From positions 1-11,945 of the forward strand of contig JAPTWT010000236.1 of NCBI GenBank assembly GCA_028064935.1: a DNA stretch of 11,945 nt, read 5' to 3'. Position 1 is the first letter of the stretch. Each line of letters opens with the position of its first letter. Shown piece by piece: positions 1-7,944 of this stretch. The position numbers and the translations under genes are program-made. Source of the DNA: Gammaproteobacteria bacterium. GTDB taxonomy: Bacteria; Pseudomonadota; Gammaproteobacteria; Acidiferrobacterales; Acidiferrobacteraceae. The notes beneath the pieces were generated by a model. That model saw only the letters and a list, made by a program, of their open reading frames with translations. It made no database searches and was not told the origin of the DNA.

Positions 1-1575
1 CTCAGGAACCGATTGGGTGAGTATCGCAAGGAACTGGCCTCGGCCAACGCATCAATCGTGCGTATCGAAGAGCAGCTTCAGCCTATAGAGCTGAAGAAGC
101 TCACCGACCTGCTTCTGCTGAAGGGCAAGCAGATTGAAGAACACGACAAGCTAAAGCCAGTGGAGGTTGCTGCGCCCACAGAAGCATTGAGCCCCGAGCA
201 AAAGCAGGCTGCGGAGGGCTTGGCAGCGTCTAGTCAGCAGATAGAAGCTGCGAAGAAGCGCACGCTAGAGATCGCCGGCGAGACCACCGAACTAGCCAAG
301 CGGCAGAAGGCGATAGCTAACATTCGTGAGCAGTTGAGATTGCTCCAGCGGACCTTTGATCAAGCACAGAATACAGTGTCCGATGACCTCAAGCTGCTTG
401 GGTTCGCCTGGTCCGATCTTGCAGCCATCGACATCAAGACAAGTGCTCTCGACAAGAGATCATCTGAACTCACGACGAAGCAGGGCGAGTTGAAGACCGA
501 GTCCGAGCAGTTGGCTGAAAACCTGAAGACCCACACGGAGACGCAGCAAGGGTTCACCGCGAAACTAAACGCGCCTCAGCAACAGTTCGAGTCTTACCAA
601 CGTCAGCTTGCCGAATGGAACAGGAAGCGGGATGAACTGATCGGCTCACCCACCGAGCCGGAGTCGAAGGTTGGCTTGGAAACTCGTATTGAGCAGATCA
701 AGGCGCTGCCTGACCAGCTCAAAGAGTTGGAAGCAAAGAGATTGCAGTTGTCGGGTGAAATATTCGACACCCTCGATGCCCAGCGAAGGGCGCGTGCGGA
801 ACTGTTCAAACCTGTCCAGGACTTGATCCAGAAGAACGGCCTGATACGGGAAGACTACAGGTTGCAGTTCCAGGCGACTCTTGCGGCATCTGCGGATGCC
901 ATCGCGGATCAGTTGTTCGCCTTGATAAAGCAGACCTGGGGTGATTTCCGTGGGCAGGACGAGGCCCTTTCGACAATCCGAAAGCTGTTCGACAGTCATG
1001 ACCTGAACACCAGAGACGGGGCGTTGGCCTTCGTTGGCACCTTGCAAGCGAAGGTCTTGGACGCCGCCAAAGCTTCCGGGGCGCCTGTTGGTATCTTCAA
1101 TTTGGTGAAAAAGGGGCAGTCTGCAGCGGCAGTGTATGACCTGATCTTCGGGCTAAACTTCCTTGAGCCACGATACTCCTTGCTGTTCCAAGACACGCAG
1201 ATCGAGCAACTCTCTCCCGGGCAGCGTGGTGCACTATTGTTGATCTTCTACTTGCTGGTGGACAAGGGAAAGACACCCATCATCCTGGACCAGCCGGAAG
1301 AGAACCTTGACAACGAGACGGTGTTCCGCCTGCTCGTGCCCGTTCTGTCGGAAGCCAAGAAGCAGCGGCAGATCATCATGGTCACACACAACCCCAATTT
1401 GGCGGTTGTGTGTGATGCAGAGCAGATCATCCATGCGAGGTTCGATCGAGCATCGGACTCCACCATCGCCTATTCATCGGGGTCCATCGAGAACACCGGG
1501 CTCAACGACGCCGTCGTGACCGTACTTGAAGGTACGAAGCCCGCATTCGAAAACCGATCCGGGAAGTACCATTGA
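1..1575 (+). CDS. SMC/ABC-type ATPase, TrlF-like, C-terminal part (5' end outside window)
   Basis: The frame is open from base 1, so the gene starts to the left; the TTG at 13 is not a credible start. About 524 residues are visible. Roughly the first 300 are rich in Lys, Glu, Gln and Leu and look like coiled coil. The last 150 hold an ABC ATPase half: signature LSPGQRG at 1210-1230, Walker B IILDQPEE with its Asp codon at 1288, D-loop NLDN, and an H-loop His (VTHNPN) with its codon at 1387. Walker A is missing and must lie in the unseen N-terminus. The end of the protein (VLEGTKPAF...NRSGKYH) matches what I recall of TrlF-like ATPases, some of which carry an N-terminal PHP phosphoesterase domain; here that cannot be seen. 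Members of this broad class act as ATP-driven sensors or effectors in defence islands. It ends 1 nt before the AIPR gene, so it probably belongs to the same operon. The ATPase fold is certain; the TrlF assignment is from memory. Confidence 0.85.
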   Translation, partial: LRNRLGEYRKELASANASIVRIEEQLQPIELKKLTDLLLLKGKQIEEHDKLKPVEVAAPTEALSPEQKQAAEGLAASSQQIEAAKKRTLEIAGETTELAKRQKAIANIREQLRLLQRTFDQAQNTVSDDLKLLGFAWSDLAAIDIKTSALDKRSSELTTKQGELKTESEQLAENLKTHTETQQGFTAKLNAPQQQFESYQRQLAEWNRKRDELIGSPTEPESKVGLETRIEQIKALPDQLKELEAKRLQLSGEIFDTLDAQRRARAELFKPVQDLIQKNGLIREDYRLQFQATLAASADAIADQLFALIKQTWGDFRGQDEALSTIRKLFDSHDLNTRDGALAFVGTLQAKVLDAAKASGAPVGIFNLVKKGQSAAAVYDLIFGLNFLEPRYSLLFQDTQIEQLSPGQRGALLLIFYLLVDKGKTPIILDQPEENLDNETVFRLLVPVLSEAKKQRQIIMVTHNPNLAVVCDAEQIIHARFDRASDSTIAYSSGSIENTGLNDAVVTVLEGTKPAFENRSGKYH

Positions 1576-1576
1576 C

Positions 1577-3382
1577 ATGCCGGCGCTCGAACCTCAGTAC
1601 ATGATCATCCTGAAGCAGGTGCTCGCCACCCGCTTCGTGCCGTTCCTGCCGCCGTTGCTCGGTAATGCTAATCCCACCGATCAGGCGGCGAAACAGCTTT
1701 CACGAGCCTTTAGCGCCTTCGCGCTGCACAAGCTGCTCGACATCACGCCGCAGGCGGCCGCCGCCTCGGTCGTTGACGACTTCAACGACAAGGGCATCGA
1801 CGCGATCCACTATCACGCGCCGTCGGAGACGCTGTACCTGCTGCAAACCAAGTTGAAGGAGTCTGAGCAGTTCAAGCAGGATGAAGCGAACGCCTTTTGT
1901 GAAGGGGTGCGCCTGCTGCTCAAGCAGGACTTTGCCATCTTTAATGCCAACGTCAAGGCGCGACAAGCTGAAATCGAGGGCGCACTCGATGCCTGTAGCC
2001 ATATCCAACTGGTCGTCCCATATACCGGCGATGGGGTATCGACGAGCGCGGCCGATGCGCTGGACGTGCTGCTCAACGACGACGACCTCGACGAAGAACG
2101 CCTGGCCAAGACGGTGCGGTACTACACCGCGGATGACATCACGCGCGACTTGCTGGGAGAGCAAGCCTATCGACCGGTGCATGCCGAGATCAGTCTGCAT
2201 AAGCACCAGAAAGTCGAATCGCCAAAAGCGACGTACTACGGAGTAGTACGACTCGCTGATTTGGTTGCCCTCCACAAAAAGGAAGGGAAAGCCCTCTACG
2301 AGCGGAACATTCGCTACTTCCTCGGCAGCAGCAAGTCGGACATCAACAAAGCCATCAAGGCTACGCTGCATGACCGCCCCGAGGATTTCTTTTACCTCAA
2401 CAACGGCGTCACGGCGGTCTGCGATCAGGTTGATCCGAAGGGCAAGAATCCGACCAACGGCGCCAGAAAATTCAAGGTGCGCGGCCTGTCCATCATCAAC
2501 GGCGCGCAAACCGTGGCCTCGGCAGCCGAGTTCGTAGACCAGCACCCCGGGACGAGTATCGACGGCGCCAAGGTAATGCTGACCCTGATTAAGGCGGCCG
2601 CCGAAGGGGAATTCGGCAAACGCGTTACCAAGGCCCGCAATCACCAGAACCCTGTCCAGTCTGCCAACTTCGCTTCCCTCGATGACAATCAGGAGCGTCT
2701 GCGCCAGGAAATCGCCCACCTGGGCTTCGAGTACCACTATCGGCCAGAGGCGATGACCAACGTTGGGGTCCAGGCGATCACCCTGGATGAGGCCCTGCGT
2801 GCCCTAGCGCTGCTGCAAAATGATCCGCGCTATCCAGTCTGGCTGAAGAATGATCCCGCACGTTTGGCCTCCCCGGACTCGGCTGAGTACCAAGCCTTGT
2901 TCACTCCCCAACTCACTGGCGCGGCGCTTATCAACGCCGCCCTGTGTTACCGGGCCATCCGGACCCTTATGCTTGCCAACGAGCAGATGGCGCCTGCCAG
3001 GAGTCAGGAGCGCTTGGTGTACCGGCATGGCGGCCAGGCCATCACGGCCGTAATGATGAAGCGGCTACGCCGTCGCATTAATGGCGCCAATGCACTTGAT
3101 GCCAACACGATTCCACATCTGGTCAGCCAACCATTGGACCAACTTCGGCAAGAGGCTGCGGAACTTGCGAAAGATCGACTCAAGTTCGAGGGGCCGTTGG
3201 CGTACTTCCGAAATCTAGAGCGCACGGTCCCATTCCTGATTGACTTGATGAAATACCACTTTGGGTTGGTGCATTTTCAAACCGAAACAAATCCCGAGAA
3301 GCTACACAAGCTCGCGGCAGAGAAGAAAACTCTCGCACAAGACTTGGCAGAGCGCTTGTCGGTAGCGGCACCGCAAATATGA
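1577..3382 (+). CDS. AIPR-family phage-resistance protein with Mrr-like N-terminus
   Basis: This is a protein of about 601 aa. I place the start at ATG 1577, 1 nt after the preceding stop, with a weak GGGAAG (1561-1566) 10 nt upstream. The frame stays open to a TTG at 1526, but that would overlap the previous gene by 50 nt. The AIPR (abortive infection phage resistance) family is recognised from FFYLNNGVTAVC (residues about 271-282), LSIINGAQTVAS (about 304-315) and TKARNHQNPV (about 351-360), the usual spaced core of the family. Near the N-terminus, GIDAI (73-77) followed by a strand ending LLQTK (88-92) resembles the D...QxK form of a PD-(D/E)XK nuclease, with candidate residues D75, Q90 and K92. 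AIPR proteins occur in anti-phage islands, and their biochemical role is poorly known. Ten nt separate it from mod, which suggests co-expression with a type III restriction system. GC falls towards the 3' end (24 of 60 at 3241-3300). Confidence 0.88.
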   Translation: MPALEPQYMIILKQVLATRFVPFLPPLLGNANPTDQAAKQLSRAFSAFALHKLLDITPQAAAASVVDDFNDKGIDAIHYHAPSETLYLLQTKLKESEQFKQDEANAFCEGVRLLLKQDFAIFNANVKARQAEIEGALDACSHIQLVVPYTGDGVSTSAADALDVLLNDDDLDEERLAKTVRYYTADDITRDLLGEQAYRPVHAEISLHKHQKVESPKATYYGVVRLADLVALHKKEGKALYERNIRYFLGSSKSDINKAIKATLHDRPEDFFYLNNGVTAVCDQVDPKGKNPTNGARKFKVRGLSIINGAQTVASAAEFVDQHPGTSIDGAKVMLTLIKAAAEGEFGKRVTKARNHQNPVQSANFASLDDNQERLRQEIAHLGFEYHYRPEAMTNVGVQAITLDEALRALALLQNDPRYPVWLKNDPARLASPDSAEYQALFTPQLTGAALINAALCYRAIRTLMLANEQMAPARSQERLVYRHGGQAITAVMMKRLRRRINGANALDANTIPHLVSQPLDQLRQEAAELAKDRLKFEGPLAYFRNLERTVPFLIDLMKYHFGLVHFQTETNPEKLHKLAAEKKTLAQDLAERLSVAAPQI

Positions 3383-3392
3383 GAAGAACATC

Positions 3393-5099
3393 ATGAGCAA
3401 GCAAAAACTAGAACTCACCTGGGTTGGGAAAGAGAAGCGGCCCAAGCTGGAGCCGCGCATCCTGCTCGAAGACCCCGAAAAGTCCTATCACGCCAAGCAT
3501 CGCATCACGGACAGCGACGTCTTCGATAACCGGCTGATCTTTGGCGATAACTTGCTGGCGTTGAAAGCATTGGAGCAAGAGTTCTCCGGCAAAGTGAAGT
3601 GCGTGTTCATCGACCCACCATATAACACCGGTAGCGCGTTTGCGCATTACGACGATGGGCTTGAGCACTCCATCTGGCTCGGACTGATGCGTGATCGTCT
3701 GGAAATCATCCGACGCTTGCTGTCCGAAGATGGTTCGTTGTGGATCACGATCGACGACAACGAAGCGCACTACCTAAAGGTTCTGTGCGACGAGGTATTT
3801 GGTCGAATCAATTTCGTCGCAAACGCGGTTTGGCAGAAAAAGTACACCGTGTCAAACGATTCCAAGTGGTTGGCAGAAACCCATGACCATGTGTTGGTTT
3901 ATGCAAATAACAAGGAGACGTGGCGGCCCAATCGACTTGAAAGAACGGCAGAGATGGACAGCCGATATCGCAACCCGGACAACCACCCTAAAGGCCCGTG
4001 GAAGGCTACGCCCCTGTATGCCAAGCGAACGGGATCAGAGAAGGAGCAGGCGTTCTCATTTCGATTCAAGAACGGTGTTGTGTGGACGCCGCCTCGTGGC
4101 ACGTCACCACGGTTCCCGGCAGATGCTCTCCGGCAGATGGACAACAACGGTGAAATCTGGTTTGGCAGCGACGGGACTGCGAATCCATCAAGAAAGACGT
4201 TCTTGAGCGAGCTGAAACTCTCAGCTCCACCAGCTCCCACAATCTGGCTGCACTCAGACGCTGGCAACAACCACGAAGCGAGAGAAGAGGTTAAGGCGAT
4301 AAATCCAGATGACGCATTCGCCACTCCAAAACCAGAGAAGCTTCTCCAACGAGTAGTCGCGCTGGCGACCAACCCTGGTGATCTGATTCTCGACTCATTC
4401 GCCGGCTCCGGCACCACTGGTGCTGTCGCCCACAAGATGGGCCGCCGCTGGATCATGGTGGAGCTGGGGGAGCACTGCCACACCCACATCATTCCTCGCC
4501 TGAAGAAGGTGATCGATGGCGAAGACAAAGGCGGAATTACTGAAACTGTCGGCTGGAAAGGCGGCGGCGGTTTCCGCTACTACCGGCTTGCGCCCAGCCT
4601 GATCATCAACGACCGCTGGGGTAATTCGGTCATCAACCCGGAGTACAACGCGGCAATGCTCGCGGAAGCGCTGGCGAAGCTGGAAGGCTTCACCTACGCG
4701 CCGTCGGAAACTCACTGGTGGCAGCACGGCCATTCCAGCGAGCGCGATTTCATCTACGTCACTACGCAGAACCTATCCGCCGAGCAGTTGCAGGCGCTGT
4801 CCGATGAAGTCGGCCCGGAGCGGAGCCTGCTGGTGTGCTGCGCTGCTTTCCACGGAGTCACGGCGGCCAAAGCGGCGGAGCGTTGGCCGAACCTGACGCT
4901 GAAGAAGATCCCGAAGATGGTGCTGGCCCGCTGCCACTGGGGCCGTGACGACTACAGCCTGAATGTGACCAACCTGCCGATGGCGGAGATTGAGAAGGCC
5001 GAGCCTGCGGCTCCTGGCAATAGCGCCAAGAACATGAAGAGCAGAAAAGCGGCCCTCGCCAACGCGGGACAGGGCGGCCTGTTTGGGGAGAATGAATAA
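3393..5099 (+). CDS. mod: Type III restriction-modification system methyltransferase subunit
   Basis: This 568-aa protein methylates an exocyclic amino group (adenine N6 is usual for Mod subunits) with S-adenosylmethionine and supplies target recognition for the Mod/Res complex. Catalytic motif IV is FIDPPYNTG (residues 72-80, DPPY at 74-77). The AdoMet-binding motif I, LDSFAGSGTTG (333-343), comes after it. Motif IV before motif I is the beta-class order typical of type III Mod. The segment between them (about 140-310) is the expected target recognition region and has lower GC than the 3' third. The tail GWKGGGGFRYYRL (388-400) also fits Mod proteins. The length is within the usual 500-700 aa. 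The start is ATG 3393 with GAGAAG six nt upstream, and the stop TAA overlaps the start of res by one base. No frame-shifting repeat tract is present, so slipped-strand phase variation is not indicated. The recognition sequence cannot be read from the protein. Confidence 0.95.
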   Translation: MSKQKLELTWVGKEKRPKLEPRILLEDPEKSYHAKHRITDSDVFDNRLIFGDNLLALKALEQEFSGKVKCVFIDPPYNTGSAFAHYDDGLEHSIWLGLMRDRLEIIRRLLSEDGSLWITIDDNEAHYLKVLCDEVFGRINFVANAVWQKKYTVSNDSKWLAETHDHVLVYANNKETWRPNRLERTAEMDSRYRNPDNHPKGPWKATPLYAKRTGSEKEQAFSFRFKNGVVWTPPRGTSPRFPADALRQMDNNGEIWFGSDGTANPSRKTFLSELKLSAPPAPTIWLHSDAGNNHEAREEVKAINPDDAFATPKPEKLLQRVVALATNPGDLILDSFAGSGTTGAVAHKMGRRWIMVELGEHCHTHIIPRLKKVIDGEDKGGITETVGWKGGGGFRYYRLAPSLIINDRWGNSVINPEYNAAMLAEALAKLEGFTYAPSETHWWQHGHSSERDFIYVTTQNLSAEQLQALSDEVGPERSLLVCCAAFHGVTAAKAAERWPNLTLKKIPKMVLARCHWGRDDYSLNVTNLPMAEIEKAEPAAPGNSAKNMKSRKAALANAGQGGLFGENE

Positions 5100-7846
5100 T
5101 GAATGCCCGCGTCCTGCACGCTGTTACCGGTCGCCTGTCCCTTCGTCCGCCCCAAGCGGAATCGCTCATCAAGTTGGTTCGCGCGCTCGATGCCGCGCCA
5201 GAACTCTTGGGCCACGAGCAGGATGTCTCGGCGATTCTTTCCACGCTGAAGGCCGAGTTCAGCACGCTGGAGGACTTCGAGCGCGAATTTCCATCGCTGT
5301 GCTTCGCGCTTGCCACGGGCGTGGGCAAGACGCGCCTGATGGGAGCCTTCATCGCCTACCTGCATCTGGCGCACGGCATCAACAACTTCTTCGTGCTCGC
5401 GCCCAACCTGACGATCTACAACAAGCTCATCACGGACTTCACGCGCAACACGCCGAAGTACGTGTTCAAGGGGATCGCCGAGTTCGCGCAGCAGCCGCCG
5501 CTGATCATCACCGGCGACAACTACGACCAGACCGGTGCGGCAGTGGATGAGCAGTCAATGGGCTTCGCTCACGACGTGCGCATCAACATCTTCAACATCT
5601 CCAAGATCAACTCCGAGGTGCGCGGCGGCAAGGAGCCGCGCATCAAGCGGATGAAGGAAGTGCTGGGCGACAGCTACTTCAACCACCTGGCTAGTCTTTC
5701 TGACCTGGTGCTGCTGATGGACGAGTCGCACCGCTACCGGGCCAGCGCCGGCGTGCGCGCCATCAACGAACTCCAGCCGCTATTCGGTCTGGAAGTGACG
5801 GCGACGCCGTTCGTCGAGTCCAGCCGTGGGCCGGTGCCGTTCAAGAACGTGGTGATGGACTACCCACTGGCGCGGGCGATGGAGGATGGCTTCGTCAAGG
5901 AGCCTGCCGTGGTCACCCAACGCAACTTCGACGCCAAGGCGCACACGCCCGAAGAGATCGAGAAGACCAAGCTGGAAGACGGCGTGCGCCTGCACGAGAC
6001 GACCAAGGTCGAGCTGCTCACCTATGCCCGCGAGAACGGCGTCAAGCCGGTCAAGCCCTTCATGCTCGTCATCGCGCGCGATACCACGCACGCAGGGCAA
6101 CTCTTGGCGCTTCTGGAGTCGGAAGCCTTCTACGAGGGACGCTACCAGGGCAAGGTGATTCAGGTCGATTCCAGTCGTACCGGCGCGGAGGAAGAAGAGA
6201 TGATCACGCGCCTGTTGGCGGTCGAGAGCGTCGACGAGCCGACCGAGATCGTGATTCACGTCAACATGCTCAAGGAGGGCTGGGACGTGACCAACCTCTA
6301 CACCATCGTTCCGCTGCGCGCGGCCAATGCCCGCACGCTGATCGAGCAGTCCATCGGGCGCGGCCTGCGTCTGCCTTACGGCAAGCGCACGGGCGTCGCG
6401 TCGGTGGATCGCTTGAACATCGTCGCGCACGACAAGTTCCAGGAGATCATCGACGAGGCCAACCGCGGCGACTCGCCGATTCGCATGAATCAGGTCATCC
6501 TCGATGCGCCGAGCGCCGACGACAGGAAGGTCAGCGTGCAGGTCGAATCGGGGGCCGCAGCTCGGCTCGGTTTGACGGACATGCCGGTTGTGCAGACGGG
6601 CGCATCAGGTGCAGCCAATGGATCGGCATCCGCCGTCGCACCGAAGCCCGTGTTCACCACCGAGGCGGAGAAGCAGGCCGCGCGCGTGGTCATGGACATC
6701 ATCGGCAAGTACGAGGTCAAGCGCGATCTAGTGCCCACCAGCAGCGCGCTGCTGAAACCAGAAGTGCAGAAGGAAATCCTCGCGGAAGTGGCGGAGCGCT
6801 TGAAACCGCTGCAAGGCGAATTGCTGGCGGGCGTGGATGAGTCAGTCCCCGCACTTGACTTGTCCGCCGTGGTGGCGAAGACCACCGAGATCGTGGTGCA
6901 GCAGACCATCGACATCCCGCGCATCGCCGTGGTGCCGACTGGCGAGGTCACGACGGGCTTCCACGCCTTCAAGCTGGATGTGAGCCAGCTCCATCTCCAG
7001 CCGGGCCAGCGCGAGATCGTCGGGCAGATGCTGCGCACCAACGAGCAGTTCACCCTGGCCGCCGAGGTCGGGCTCAAGGAGCAGCGCGCGGAGGACTACA
7101 TCGTCCACGCGCTGGTGGACTTCGACGACATCGACTACTTCACCCACGCCGACCTCCTCTACGACCTCGCAGGCCAGATGGTGCAGCACCTGCGCAGCTA
7201 CCTGTCTGAGGACGAAGTCATCAGCGTGCTGGATCGTGACCGCCGCCTGATCGCTCGCGAAATCCACGCGCAGATGATGGCTCACTTCTGGGAGGAGGCG
7301 ACCGAGTACGAGGTGCAGGTCAGTCGCGGCTTCACTGAACTCAAGCCGTGCAACTACACCGCCACGGCAGGCCAGACGGCCCACCACTTCCGGGAGACCG
7401 TGACCGAGACCAGCCGCATCAAGCAGATGCTCTTCGATGGTTTCGCGCGTTGTCTGTACCCGCTGCAGAAGTTCGACTCGGATACCGAACGGCGCTTCGC
7501 CATCATCCTGGAGCGCGACGCGACGAAGTGGTTTAAGCCCGCGAAGGGGCAGTTCCAGATCTACTACAAGCTCGGCACCGAGCAGCCGGAGTACATCCCC
7601 GACTTCGTGGCCGAGACGGACGCGACCATCTTCATGGTGGAGACCAAGGCACGTGTCGACATCAATAGTCAGGAGGTGCAAGCCAAGGCTGCGGCAGCCG
7701 CACGCTGGTGCAAGTTTGCGTCTGATCACGCTTCGACGGTCGGAACAAAGCCGTGGCGATACCTGTTGCTGCCGCATGATGAGATCGTGGAGTCGAAGCG
7801 GCTTTCTGACTTCCTGCGGTTTGAGATGAGATGCAATGAGGGGTGA
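5099..7846 (+). CDS. res: Type III restriction-modification system helicase/endonuclease subunit
   Basis: This 915-aa protein is the Res subunit: an SF2 ATPase that acts with Mod on unmodified sites and cuts DNA. Helicase motifs in order are Walker A ATGVGKT (residues 72-78), motif II as DESH (208-211), motif III TATP (234-237) and motif VI QSIGRGLRLP (417-426). An Ala/Gly/Ser-rich linker lies at about 499-515. The C-terminal PD-(D/E)XK nuclease is EYIPDF (831-836) followed by VETKAR (847-852), with D835, E848 and K850 as the likely active site. Length and domain order match type III Res proteins and all key residues are present, so the enzyme looks intact. The ATG overlaps the TAA of mod (TAATG), and GGGGAG/GGAG lies at about 5085-5090, so it is translationally coupled to mod. 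GC is high (39 of 60 at 5281-5340). It is the last gene of the operon; the LysR gene follows after 98 nt. Confidence 0.95.
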   Translation: MNARVLHAVTGRLSLRPPQAESLIKLVRALDAAPELLGHEQDVSAILSTLKAEFSTLEDFEREFPSLCFALATGVGKTRLMGAFIAYLHLAHGINNFFVLAPNLTIYNKLITDFTRNTPKYVFKGIAEFAQQPPLIITGDNYDQTGAAVDEQSMGFAHDVRINIFNISKINSEVRGGKEPRIKRMKEVLGDSYFNHLASLSDLVLLMDESHRYRASAGVRAINELQPLFGLEVTATPFVESSRGPVPFKNVVMDYPLARAMEDGFVKEPAVVTQRNFDAKAHTPEEIEKTKLEDGVRLHETTKVELLTYARENGVKPVKPFMLVIARDTTHAGQLLALLESEAFYEGRYQGKVIQVDSSRTGAEEEEMITRLLAVESVDEPTEIVIHVNMLKEGWDVTNLYTIVPLRAANARTLIEQSIGRGLRLPYGKRTGVASVDRLNIVAHDKFQEIIDEANRGDSPIRMNQVILDAPSADDRKVSVQVESGAAARLGLTDMPVVQTGASGAANGSASAVAPKPVFTTEAEKQAARVVMDIIGKYEVKRDLVPTSSALLKPEVQKEILAEVAERLKPLQGELLAGVDESVPALDLSAVVAKTTEIVVQQTIDIPRIAVVPTGEVTTGFHAFKLDVSQLHLQPGQREIVGQMLRTNEQFTLAAEVGLKEQRAEDYIVHALVDFDDIDYFTHADLLYDLAGQMVQHLRSYLSEDEVISVLDRDRRLIAREIHAQMMAHFWEEATEYEVQVSRGFTELKPCNYTATAGQTAHHFRETVTETSRIKQMLFDGFARCLYPLQKFDSDTERRFAIILERDATKWFKPAKGQFQIYYKLGTEQPEYIPDFVAETDATIFMVETKARVDINSQEVQAKAAAAARWCKFASDHASTVGTKPWRYLLLPHDEIVESKRLSDFLRFEMRCNEG

Positions 7847-7870
7847 GCTGGCTACGTCATAAGTCCAGTC

Positions 7871-7884
7871 TTTTGCCCGCAAAA
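7871..7884. promoter_or_regulatory. Inverted repeat TTTTGC-CC-GCAAAA upstream of LysR gene
   Basis: This is a perfect 6-bp inverted repeat with a 2-nt spacer, in the 98-nt gap between res and the LysR gene. Two bases is too short for an RNA loop, so the innermost pair would have to open; an operator is more likely than a terminator. The same half-sites recur at 9153-9171 around the XRE start codon, there spaced by 4 nt. Binding by a specific protein is inference. Confidence 0.4.
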
Positions 7885-7904
7885 TTGGGAGCAAGAATTG
7901 ATGA

Positions 7905-7924
7905 TGCCATTGGCAGAAAATGGC
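7905..7924. promoter_or_regulatory. Candidate LysR-type operator (TGCCA-T-TGGCA)
   Basis: TGCCA and TGGCA form a 5-bp dyad around one base (7905-7915). GCCAT (7906-7910) also pairs with ATGGC (7920-7924). It lies 20-40 nt upstream of the LysR start codon. LysR-type regulators often bind short dyads close to their own promoters, so this could be an autoregulatory site. Such short repeats also arise by chance. Confidence 0.25.
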
Positions 7925-7931
7925 GTCTCGT

Positions 7932-7937
7932 GGGAGG
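7932..7937 (+). promoter_or_regulatory. Shine-Dalgarno GGGAGG for TTG start of LysR gene
   Basis: GGGAGG lies 7 nt before TTG 7945. This ribosome binding site decides the start: it gives a protein beginning with the canonical LysR N-terminus (M)ELRHLRCF, whereas the far upstream GTG 7843 would add 34 residues that are not LysR-like and would overlap the end of res. Confidence 0.7.
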
Positions 7938-7944
7938 GCAAGGC

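Noticed and set aside
1700..2737. - strand open frame of 345 codons opposite the AIPR gene
   Set aside because: Antisense shadow; no motif or ribosome site, and the + strand frame holds the AIPR family core.
4558..4571. GGC repeat (four units) in mod as a phase-variation tract
   Set aside because: Trinucleotide units cannot shift the frame, and the tract simply codes for four Gly. No mono-, tetra- or pentanucleotide tract was seen.
6842..7894. - strand open frame of 350 codons opposite res
   Set aside because: Antisense shadow of the Res C-terminal region; the protein looks like a low-complexity antisense product and the real frame has the PD-(D/E)XK nuclease motifs.
7843..7944. LysR gene starting at GTG 7843, overlapping the res stop
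   Set aside because: The extra 34 residues are not LysR-like; TTG 7945 has a strong GGGAGG at 7 nt and gives the standard N-terminus.
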